A stretch of DNA of 6,388 nt from Deltaproteobacteria bacterium (GTDB lineage: Bacteria > Desulfobacterota > DAOWNY01). Below are positions 1-5,169 of this stretch, piece by piece. A program made the translations under genes and the position numbers. The first letter of the stretch is position 1; each line of letters starts with the position of its first letter. Location of the stretch: positions 1-6,388 of the forward strand of contig DAOWNY010000107.1 of assembly GCA_030642325.1 (NCBI GenBank), in the 5' to 3' direction. The notes under the pieces were generated by a model, which worked only from the letters and a program-made list of their open reading frames with translations, made no database searches and was not told where the DNA came from.

Positions 1-64
1 CCCCCTTACCTGATGGGGGATCAAGAGATATTAATGGGGCTTTATGATCACAGCCGCCGGGCAA
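1..64 (-). other. Start of the spacer downstream of fabG, reaching the window edge
   Basis: This is the sequence after the fabG stop codon, read on the minus strand. No coding start is visible. At the very edge (1-19) a five-base C run and a five-base G run flank nine bases, so a 5-bp G/C stem is possible. The last minus-strand bases read GTAAGGGGG, which could be the Shine-Dalgarno sequence of a following gene just outside the window. In many bacteria that gene is acpP or fabF, but nothing here proves it. Because the sequence stops, a terminator cannot be told apart from a ribosome-binding site. Confidence 0.4.
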
Positions 65-805
65 TTACATATACAGCCCACCGTTGACATTGATTACCTG
101 GCCGGTAATATAGCTGGAGGCTTCCGAAACTAAAAAATAGACTGCCCTGGATACATCCTCCGGGTTACCCATCCTAACCAGGGGAATGAGCTTGCTCATC
201 TCTTCCTTGGCCGCGTCGGTCATGGCACTGGTCATCTCCGTCTCTATAAAACCGGGGGCGACGGCATTTACATTTATATTCCGGGAAGCAAATTCCCGGG
301 CAATTGATTTAGTAAAGCCGATTATTCCTGCCTTGGAAGCAGAATAGTTTGCCTGTCCGGCATTTCCCATTTCTCCTATAACTGAGGCAATATTAACAAT
401 TTTTCCGGCTTTCTGTTTTGACATGTATTTAACAGCCGCTTTAGTAAAATTAAAGGTTCCTTTAAGATTAATTTCCATCACGATATCCCAGTCCTCTTCT
501 TTCATTCTCAAAAGAAGCATATCTCTGGTTACTCCGGCATTATTAACCAATATGTCAAGGTGACTAAATTCTTCTATAACCCGGCTTACCATCCAGCTGG
601 ATTCTTTGAAATGAACCACGTTTACTTGAGATGCAATGCATCTTCTTTGAAGTGCCGCCACCTCTTTTTTCGTCTCTTCTAATTTTTCAATATTAATATC
701 ACAAATAGCAATGTCGGCCCCCATTTTAGCTAAAAACAGGGCAATATTTTTTCCAATGCCCTGAGCAGCCCCTGTGATTAATGCCGTTTTGCCTTCCAAC
801 CCCAT
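65..805 (-). CDS. fabG: 3-oxoacyl-[acyl-carrier-protein] reductase FabG
   Basis: Cytosolic short-chain dehydrogenase/reductase that reduces 3-oxoacyl-ACP to (R)-3-hydroxyacyl-ACP, the first reduction in each round of type II fatty-acid elongation. The 246-residue product has the usual FabG length. Visible motifs are the nucleotide-binding TGAAQGIG at residues 11-18, NNAG at 88-91, Asn113 in EINLKGTF, Ser141, and Tyr154/Lys158 in YSASK, so the catalytic Asn-Ser-Tyr-Lys set is complete. The PGFIETEM segment (184-191) and the C-terminal GQVINVNGG are also typical. Asp36 at the end of the second beta strand (ICDIN) is the residue that in many of these enzymes favours NADH over NADPH. The ATG at 803-805 is preceded by GAGGAG at nine bases. 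fabD lies 13 bases upstream, so the two are almost certainly co-transcribed. Function in fatty-acid synthesis rests on this context, since FabG-like paralogs are common. Confidence 0.95.
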   Translation of the reverse strand: MGLEGKTALITGAAQGIGKNIALFLAKMGADIAICDINIEKLEETKKEVAALQRRCIASQVNVVHFKESSWMVSRVIEEFSHLDILVNNAGVTRDMLLLRMKEEDWDIVMEINLKGTFNFTKAAVKYMSKQKAGKIVNIASVIGEMGNAGQANYSASKAGIIGFTKSIAREFASRNINVNAVAPGFIETEMTSAMTDAAKEEMSKLIPLVRMGNPEDVSRAVYFLVSEASSYITGQVINVNGGLYM

Positions 806-814
806 TATTCATTT

Positions 815-820
815 CTCCTC
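815..820 (-). promoter_or_regulatory. Ribosome-binding site of fabG overlapping the fabD stop
   Basis: The minus strand reads TGAGGAG here. The fabD stop TGA (819-821) overlaps the GAGGAG Shine-Dalgarno, nine bases before the fabG ATG. A ribosome ending fabD therefore stops on the fabG ribosome-binding site, which favours coupled translation. An ATG closer to this site (810-812) is out of frame with fabG. Confidence 0.8.
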
Positions 821-1760
821 AATTAATATTCTTTTGGATATCATTTAAATTGTCGGTGGTTCCCATTAATAAGGTATTTATTTTTTTATTAATCTTTCGC
901 ATCAATCCGGTGAGAATTCTGCCGGGCCCAACTTCAATAACGGTACCAACTCCTTCGGATACCATCTTTTCCATGGATTCTTTCCACCTGACCGGATGAG
1001 TCAACTGTTTGATGAGAAGATCCGCTACTTTTTCAGCGGCAGCATTGGCTTCGGCCTCAACATTTGAAATCACAGGAATTTTCAGTTTTTTCGGGGTTAC
1101 TCTTTTAAGTTCATCAACCATTTTTTTGGCCGCCGGTTCCATTAAACTGCTATGAAAAGGACCACTTACCGGTAAAATAATCGCCTTTTTTGCCCCCTTT
1201 TCCCTGGCCAGGTCCACCGCTCGCATAACTGCTTCTTTATGTCCTGAAATGACAATTTGTTCCGGACTGTTATAATTTACCGGAGCAACAACCTGACCAC
1301 CCGCCGCTTCCCGGCAAATCTCAATAATTACATCTTCCTTCATGCCCAATATTGCCGCCATTGACCCCACTCCGGGCGGGACCGCTTCCTGCATATATTT
1401 CCCCCTCTGCCTTACCAACCGGATCGCATCGGCAAATTGGAAAGAATCAGCTGCCACCAGGGCACTATATTCTCCCAGACTATGCCCGGCAAGAAAAGAT
1501 GGGTTACAATCAAGTTCGGTCTTTAAAACCGACAGAGCGGCAACACTTACCGCCAATATTGCCGGCTGGGTGTTGATCGTCAGCTTCAGCTCACTCTCAG
1601 GTCCCTCAAAGCATAAAGAGGAAATACGAAAACTTAATGCATCATCCGCCTCTTGAAAAACTTCACGGGCTGCCTTGAAATTGTCGTATAAATCTTTTCC
1701 CATTCCCACCGTTTGAGAGCCTTGCCCTGGAAAAATAAAGGCTAACTTACCGATCATCAT
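819..1760 (-). CDS. fabD: Malonyl-CoA:ACP transacylase FabD
   Basis: Cytosolic enzyme that moves malonyl from coenzyme A to the phosphopantetheine arm of ACP, making the extender unit for fatty-acid elongation. At 313 residues it matches the family. GQGSQ lies at residues 12-16 (oxyanion-hole Gln), the nucleophile Ser94 in GHSLGEYSA, the substrate-carboxylate Arg119 in RQRG, and the catalytic His203 in GPFHSSLM. Near the C-terminus, THPVRW (254-259) and IEVGPG (275-280) are also characteristic. All catalytic residues are present, so it looks functional. Two consecutive ATGs open the frame (Met1-Met2); the first is used here, but the second at 1755-1757 would be equally consistent with the ribosome-binding site. 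It sits five bases after rpmF and 13 bases before fabG. The often adjacent plsX and fabH genes are not between rpmF and fabD in this genome. Confidence 0.96.
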   Translation of the reverse strand: MMIGKLAFIFPGQGSQTVGMGKDLYDNFKAAREVFQEADDALSFRISSLCFEGPESELKLTINTQPAILAVSVAALSVLKTELDCNPSFLAGHSLGEYSALVAADSFQFADAIRLVRQRGKYMQEAVPPGVGSMAAILGMKEDVIIEICREAAGGQVVAPVNYNSPEQIVISGHKEAVMRAVDLAREKGAKKAIILPVSGPFHSSLMEPAAKKMVDELKRVTPKKLKIPVISNVEAEANAAAEKVADLLIKQLTHPVRWKESMEKMVSEGVGTVIEVGPGRILTGLMRKINKKINTLLMGTTDNLNDIQKNIN

Positions 1761-1765
1761 TTATG

Positions 1766-1945
1766 CTACTCCTCAACTTTTAATACTTCTTTTCCCTTAT
1801 ACGTTCCGCAACTATTGCAGGCGTGATGGGGTAATTTCGGCTCACCGCACTGGGGGCAGGTTGAGAGGCCGGGACTCGAGAGATGATCGTGGGAACGACG
1901 CATATTTCTCTTTGATTTTGATGTCTTTCTTTTTGGTAGAGCCAT
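1766..1945 (-). CDS. rpmF: Large-subunit ribosomal protein L32
   Basis: A 59-residue basic protein of the 50S subunit. It begins MALPKRKTSKSKRNMRRSH, the arginine/lysine-rich N-terminus of bacterial L32. It carries a four-cysteine zinc ribbon, CPQC at residues 30-33 and CNSC at 43-46, followed by GTYKGKEVL. Both Cys pairs are intact, so this is the zinc-binding form rather than the zinc-free paralog some bacteria induce under zinc starvation. The ATG is preceded by AAGGGAG (1952-1958) with six bases of spacing. It lies between yceD and fabD, the usual place for rpmF. Its last two Glu codons form the fabD ribosome-binding site. Confidence 0.97.
   Translation of the reverse strand: MALPKRKTSKSKRNMRRSHDHLSSPGLSTCPQCGEPKLPHHACNSCGTYKGKEVLKVEE
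1769..1774 (-). promoter_or_regulatory. Ribosome-binding site of fabD inside the rpmF 3' end
   Basis: GAGGAG on the minus strand is both the last two codons of rpmF (Glu-Glu) and the Shine-Dalgarno of fabD, eight bases before its first ATG. The coding and initiation signals are superimposed and only five bases separate the genes, so FabD translation is likely coupled to L32 translation. Confidence 0.8.
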
Positions 1946-2117
1946 ATTTTTCTCCCTTATGATAAAAAATTAACTTAGCCGCATATTATGGTTCACAGTT
2001 AACGGTTGGTTAAAACATAAAAATTTATGAAGCCGGACAGGAAATCCGGATTGTGATAAATTCCATGTTTTTTTGACGGCCAAAATTTAAATATTTTTGA
2101 CTGGATCTTACCGGATC
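1946..2117 (-). other. yceD-rpmF spacer with a small hairpin and weak promoter candidate
   Basis: This AT-rich 172-bp gap holds no gene. From the yceD side on the minus strand it contains a GGATCTTA direct repeat (2103-2110 and 2113-2120, the second overlapping the yceD stop). Next comes a 5-bp inverted repeat CCGGA/TCCGG with a seven-base loop (2033-2049), then the imperfect dyad CATAAA/TTTATG (2016-2029). The rpmF ribosome-binding site follows. The hairpin is followed by AT-rich sequence but no unbroken T run, so it may be a weak attenuator or processing site rather than a terminator. Confidence 0.45.
1985..2013 (-). promoter_or_regulatory. Candidate internal promoter upstream of rpmF
   Basis: On the minus strand, TTAACC (2008-2013) and CATAAT (1985-1990) are 17 bases apart. 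They match the sigma-70-type -35 and -10 consensus at 4/6 and 5/6 positions. A start of transcription would fall roughly 30-35 bases before the rpmF ATG. In AT-rich DNA such matches arise by chance, so this is only a candidate for separate rpmF-fabD-fabG expression. Confidence 0.3.
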
Positions 2118-2660
2118 TTAGTTTTTGGATCTAAAGTTCTTGAGGAGGGCAAGTCGGGGATCGCAGCGATCATCCCTGCACCGGCATTCGTTAAAGTTGA
2201 GATTGACCCCGCAGACAGCACATAACCCTAAACATTCCTCTTGACAAAGGATTTTATAGGGGACAGCTAGAATAATTTCCTCCAGAATAATATTCAGTAA
2301 ATTGATCTCATCGCCGTGGTAGAAAGCAAATTCTAAATCTTCCCCGGTAAGTTCTACCTCTTTGGCAGATCCCCCTTTTGTGAAAAAAGGTAAAAAGGTA
2401 TAATTGAGATTTATATTTAAAGATTTTTCAAAAATATCAAGACATCTAACGCATCTTAGCAGTAGTGAGACTTTAACCTTCCCACTTATTATCACTGTTC
2501 CCGCCCTGAATTTTTCCACCCGCATGTTGGCCAATAAAGAGGAATTACAAATAAAATCATCCTCTCCCTCTTTTCCCAACAATTTTTCCAAATGATTCTT
2601 ATCTTTTCGAATGGTCAGCGAGAGGCCATCCTCCGATATTTCACTGACTTTAATCTTCAA
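2118..2660 (-). CDS. yceD: YceD/DUF177 family protein
   Basis: This 180-residue protein belongs to the DUF177 (YceD) family, whose genes usually precede rpmF. Family members have been linked to ribosomal RNA metabolism, but the biochemical activity is not firmly known. The match rests on a CVRC pair at residues 70-73 and a C-terminal cysteine cluster: Cys139, Cys143, Cys147, Cys150 (CLGLCAVCGVNLN), Cys159, Cys161 and Cys166. This is followed by the conserved DPRLALLKNF ending. The cysteines suggest metal binding (inference). The start is a TTG at 2658-2660: upstream in frame a TAA follows after six codons, no ATG occurs before Met47, and AGGGGA (2666-2671) lies five bases ahead. It appears to be the first intact gene of the minus-strand operon. 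Confidence 0.88.
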   Translation of the reverse strand: MKIKVSEISEDGLSLTIRKDKNHLEKLLGKEGEDDFICNSSLLANMRVEKFRAGTVIISGKVKVSLLLRCVRCLDIFEKSLNINLNYTFLPFFTKGGSAKEVELTGEDLEFAFYHGDEINLLNIILEEIILAVPYKILCQEECLGLCAVCGVNLNFNECRCRDDRCDPRLALLKNFRSKN

Positions 2661-2696
2661 GGGCTTCCCCTGGTTTTAATCATTCGTAAAGTCTTT

Positions 2697-2716
2697 GACG
2701 GGTTCAAAACCCTGTC
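2697..2716 (-). other. Hairpin in the yceD leader
   Basis: GACGGGTT and AACCC-T-GTC form an 8-bp stem with one bulged base and a three-base core loop. The loop can open to five if the inner T-A pair is not formed. It lies in the putative yceD 5' untranslated region, about 36 bases ahead of the TTG. In the plus direction an eight-T run follows (2725-2732), but no plus-strand gene precedes it, so it is not called a terminator. Confidence 0.4.
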
Positions 2717-2784
2717 CCTTAAAATTTTTTTTCACATTGCTCAAAGATTAATATTTATCCGATAGTTTCCCTCCATTAATATAT

Positions 2785-2803
2785 AAATATTCCTTAAATA
2801 TCC
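2785..2803. repeat. Two direct copies of AAATAT(T)CC inside the yceD promoter
   Basis: AAATATTCC (2785-2793) and AAATATCC (2796-2803) start 11 bases apart, about one helical turn. They fill the space between the candidate -35 and -10 and overlap the -10. This geometry would suit a repressor site, but the match is short and the region AT-rich. Confidence 0.35.
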
Positions 2804-2814
2804 ATTTTTGTCAA
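2786..2814 (-). promoter_or_regulatory. Candidate promoter of the yceD-rpmF-fabD-fabG operon
   Basis: On the minus strand a perfect -35 TTGACA (2809-2814) is followed after 17 bases by AATATT (2786-2791), a 4/6 match to TATAAT. Transcription would begin near 2779, giving a leader of about 120 bases before the yceD TTG. The perfect -35 and ideal spacing support it; the poor -10 weakens it. Regulation by a fatty-acid regulator such as FapR cannot be claimed, because no FapR-like 17-bp inverted repeat was seen. Confidence 0.5.
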
Positions 2815-2932
2815 GGAATTTATAGAATCGGCCGCATACTTGTCCAATTTGTTTTTTATGAGTTTTTGGCTGATTAATTGTTGATGAAAATTTTTTACCC
2901 AAACAGTTACACGGTTACAATTATTGAAAACC

Positions 2933-2940
2933 TCACCTCC
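2933..2940 (-). promoter_or_regulatory. Orphan perfect Shine-Dalgarno sequence
   Basis: The minus strand reads GGAGGTGA, eight bases fully complementary to the 3' end of 16S rRNA, inside a purine run at 2931-2944. No ATG, GTG or TTG at a proper distance opens a frame. The nearest TTG is followed at once by TAA, and the open frame that runs on to 2794 has no start codon near it. It may be the relic of a lost gene. Confidence 0.45.
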
Positions 2941-3134
2941 CCCTAATTTTCGTTGTAAAGTCCTTAATATTATGCTAATTAGTGTCTGAAGAAAAAGTGT
3001 TTATTATTGCCGTTTCAAAGGGGCCGGCTATCATAATAAAAGGAATGGCTTCGATTTTGTTCCTTATTTTCCGCAGTGACAGCTCGGAATTCCCGTGTTT
3101 AAATATCGTTCTTTCTTGCTCAAAAAAAAGACCA

Positions 3135-3701
3135 ATGCTAATATTGATGATCGATAATTACGACTCTTTTACCTACAATCTGGTCCAGTACTTTGGTGAG
3201 TTGGGAGTCACATTAAAAGTGGCCAGAAACAATAATATCACATTAAAAGAGATTGAAGAGATTAAACCCGACAAAATTGTTATCTCCCCCGGACCCGGAA
3301 CTCCGGACAATGCCGGAATTTCCAAAGAAGTGATTCGTTGTTTTGGACCCAAAATATCGATTCTGGGCGTCTGCCTGGGTCACCAATGTATCGGGGAGGT
3401 CTTCGGAGGAAAAATAGAACGGGCCAAGACGGTCATGCACGGTAAAACATCCCTGATCTACCACGATGGCAAAGGTATATACCGAGGGGTAAAAAACCCT
3501 TTTGTTGCAGCTCGTTATCACTCCTTAATTATAAAAAAGGAGTGTCTCCCCCCCTTCTTGGAAGTAGTTGCCAAAACAGAGGACGGTACGATTATGGGAA
3601 TACGACATAAAGAATGGTGTCTGGAGGGAGTTCAGTTTCATCCGGAGTCATTTTTGACCGAGGAGGGGAAAAAACTCCTGAAAAATTCCATAACCATTTA
3701 A
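3135..3701 (+). CDS. pabA: Aminodeoxychorismate synthase, glutamine amidotransferase subunit PabA
   Basis: Class I glutamine amidotransferase of 188 residues that hydrolyses glutamine and passes ammonia to PabB for 4-amino-4-deoxychorismate synthesis. It opens MLILMIDNYDSF like known PabA/TrpG proteins. It then shows SPGPGTP (51-57), the nucleophile Cys80 in GVCLGHQ (78-84), MHGKTS (101-106), and the His169/Glu171 pair in FHPES (168-172), so the catalytic triad is complete. The frame is open back to a GTG at 2982, adding 51 residues, but that part is unlike the family and has no ribosome-binding site. The ATG at 3135 gives the normal N-terminus, although its ribosome-binding site is also weak. 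Eight bases separate it from pabB. TrpG is nearly identical in sequence; the PabB and PabC neighbours decide for folate. The subunit could still serve anthranilate synthase, as in some Bacillota. Confidence 0.9.
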   Translation: MLILMIDNYDSFTYNLVQYFGELGVTLKVARNNNITLKEIEEIKPDKIVISPGPGTPDNAGISKEVIRCFGPKISILGVCLGHQCIGEVFGGKIERAKTVMHGKTSLIYHDGKGIYRGVKNPFVAARYHSLIIKKECLPPFLEVVAKTEDGTIMGIRHKEWCLEGVQFHPESFLTEEGKKLLKNSITI

Positions 3702-3704
3702 GGA
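3700..3704 (+). promoter_or_regulatory. Ribosome-binding site of pabB overlapping the pabA stop
   Basis: AAGGA begins inside the pabA stop TAA (3699-3701) and stands five bases before the pabB ATG at 3710. This fixes the pabB start, rather than the longer open frame beginning at 3614, and suggests coupled translation of the two subunits. Confidence 0.8.
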
Positions 3705-3709
3705 CTGCC

Positions 3710-5152
3710 ATGAAATTTTTTGTCTCCCCGAAACTCGGCAAACTAACAATAGAAGAAATTTCTCTGTCCCTTTCTCCGGAGGAGGTCTTTGACTGTATCC
3801 ATATGGAGCCGTTCAGTTTTTTTCTGGACAGCGGAACCGACAAAAATAAACTGGGAAAATATTCATTTATGGGCTACTCTCCCTTCTTGACCTTAAAAAG
3901 CAAGGGGGAACAGATAAAAATTGTCAACAATGAAAAAATTTACCATGAGACCGGCAGCCCCTTTCGAATATTGAATGAAATCATTAAAAATTTTAAGCTC
4001 AATACCTTGCCTTCCCACCCTCCCTTCGTTGGTGGAGGGGTGGGCTATCTGGCCTACGATCTCTGCCATTTTATCGAAAAATTGCCACGAACTGCTGTTG
4101 ACGACCTTAACCTTCCTGATTGTTACTTCTGTTTTTATGATACCATCCTAAGCTTCGACCACCAAAAAAAGCGATGGTACATCTCCAGGTGTAACATGGG
4201 AAATATGGATGATCAGCCCACTACAGACTCCATCATCGAACGGATTACCAATGACAAAAACAAGGCATTTCAGGGAGAAAAGGATACTGGTTTAACCCCT
4301 TCAAGTCTGCCCCGGCACAAGGAATCAACCCCATCCCTTGTATCCAACTTTACTAAGGAAGATTACCTGAAAGCGATCAAAAAAGCCAAGGAATACATCT
4401 TTGCCGGGGATATTTATCAGGTAAACCTCTCCCAGCGTTTTCACATCAAACCAGAAGTAACTCCTTATCAACTTTATAAAAAACTTAGAAGAATCAATCC
4501 TGCCCCCTTTGCCTGTTACCTCAATTTCCAGGATCTCACCATCGTCAGTTCTTCCCCGGAAAGATTCCTCATGCTGAAAGGAAGCGAGGTGCAAACCCGG
4601 CCCATCAAAGGAACCCGTCCCCGGGGAAAGGACAGGGGGGAAGATATTAAGCTGAGCAGGGAGCTTATGGCTAGTGAAAAAGACCGGGCGGAGCTTAATA
4701 TGATAGTTGATTTAGAACGTAATGACCTGGGGAGGGTGTGTGATTACGGAACAATCCGGGTAACCGAGCATGCCACCCTGGAAACTTATCCAACTGTTTT
4801 TCATCTGGTCTCCACCGTTGAAGGAAAAATGCTGACCGGCAACAACTGCATTGATCTTCTCAAGGCTTCTTTTCCGGGTGGTTCCATCACCGGTGCCCCT
4901 AAAGTTCGCTCCATGGAGATCATTGACGAGCTGGAACCAACCATCCGAAACGTTTATACCGGATCAATCGGATATTTGGGCTTTAACGGCCGAATTGATA
5001 TGAATATTGCAATTCGCACCATCATCATCAAGAACGATGATGCCTACTTTCAAGTGGGGGGAGGGATCGTGGCCGACTCCTGCCCGGAGGATGAATATAA
5101 GGAGACCCTCGATAAGGCAAAGGCCCTGATTGCAGCTTTTAATCCTGACTGA
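3710..5152 (+). CDS. pabB: Aminodeoxychorismate synthase component I PabB
   Basis: Chorismate-binding enzyme of 480 residues that uses ammonia from PabA to turn chorismate into 4-amino-4-deoxychorismate, for folate synthesis in the cytosol. The N-terminal domain includes PFSFFLDS (34-41) and GGGVGYLAYD (108-117). The catalytic domain starts near residue 215 and shows GDIYQVNLSQRF (233-244), PAPFACYL (264-271), SSSPERF (280-286) and RPIKGTRPRG (297-306). It continues with LMASEKDRAELNMIVDLERNDLG (319-341), FPGGSITGAPK (388-398) and GGGIVADSCPEDEY (450-463). Lys300 in PIKGT is the residue that marks PabB; anthranilate synthase TrpE has PIAGT, so PabB is preferred. The start is the ATG after AAGGA, since the 32 extra residues upstream overlap pabA in another frame. 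pabC follows after 17 bases. Residues 160-210 are a low-conservation linker between the two domains. Confidence 0.93.
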   Translation: MKFFVSPKLGKLTIEEISLSLSPEEVFDCIHMEPFSFFLDSGTDKNKLGKYSFMGYSPFLTLKSKGEQIKIVNNEKIYHETGSPFRILNEIIKNFKLNTLPSHPPFVGGGVGYLAYDLCHFIEKLPRTAVDDLNLPDCYFCFYDTILSFDHQKKRWYISRCNMGNMDDQPTTDSIIERITNDKNKAFQGEKDTGLTPSSLPRHKESTPSLVSNFTKEDYLKAIKKAKEYIFAGDIYQVNLSQRFHIKPEVTPYQLYKKLRRINPAPFACYLNFQDLTIVSSSPERFLMLKGSEVQTRPIKGTRPRGKDRGEDIKLSRELMASEKDRAELNMIVDLERNDLGRVCDYGTIRVTEHATLETYPTVFHLVSTVEGKMLTGNNCIDLLKASFPGGSITGAPKVRSMEIIDELEPTIRNVYTGSIGYLGFNGRIDMNIAIRTIIIKNDDAYFQVGGGIVADSCPEDEYKETLDKAKALIAAFNPD

Positions 5153-5169
5153 ATGGAGAAGCGGAAACC

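Larger units (their letters stand above)
2661..3134. other. Divergent intergenic control region between yceD and pabA
   Basis: A stretch of 474 bases without a supportable intact gene. The part next to yceD (to about 2980) is strongly AT-rich, while the part next to pabA is richer in GC and resembles coding DNA in composition. It contains a minus-strand promoter candidate, short direct repeats, and an 8-bp bulged hairpin (2697-2716). Another bulged hairpin lies at 3069-3089, and there is an orphan Shine-Dalgarno sequence at 2933-2940. Minus-strand frames stay open over 2794-3000 and 2975-3157, but neither has an ATG, GTG or TTG in a usable place. No T-box, TRAP-type repeat or other riboswitch signature was seen. 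A plus-strand promoter for pabA must lie here, but none is convincing. The best -10 is TATTAT at 2968-2973, without a matching -35. Confidence 0.6.

Noticed and set aside
44..53. Ten-base sequence ATGATCACAG shared with 6170-6179
   Set aside because: Two copies of a 10-mer 6 kb apart with no flanking similarity; probably chance.
2657..2683. Eight-codon frame from an ATG at 2681-2683 whose TGA overlaps the yceD TTG
   Set aside because: There is no ribosome-binding site for it and it is too short to judge; overlap with the start is easily chance.
2697..2732. Hairpin followed by eight T on the plus strand, resembling an intrinsic terminator
   Set aside because: No plus-strand gene lies upstream, and the T run is separated from the stem by eight bases. 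The hairpin is more likely part of the minus-strand yceD leader.
2953..2981. TTGTAA and TAATTA, 17 bases apart, as the pabA promoter
   Set aside because: The -10 matches the consensus at only two of six positions, although a TG precedes it.
3614..3709. Longer pabB starting at the GTG near 3614
   Set aside because: The extra 32 residues overlap pabA in another frame and do not look like PabB. The ATG at 3710 has a well-placed AAGGA and gives the usual N-terminus.
3710..5152. Anthranilate synthase TrpE instead of PabB
   Set aside because: The active-site motif is PIKGT with Lys300 rather than PIAGT, and pabC follows directly.
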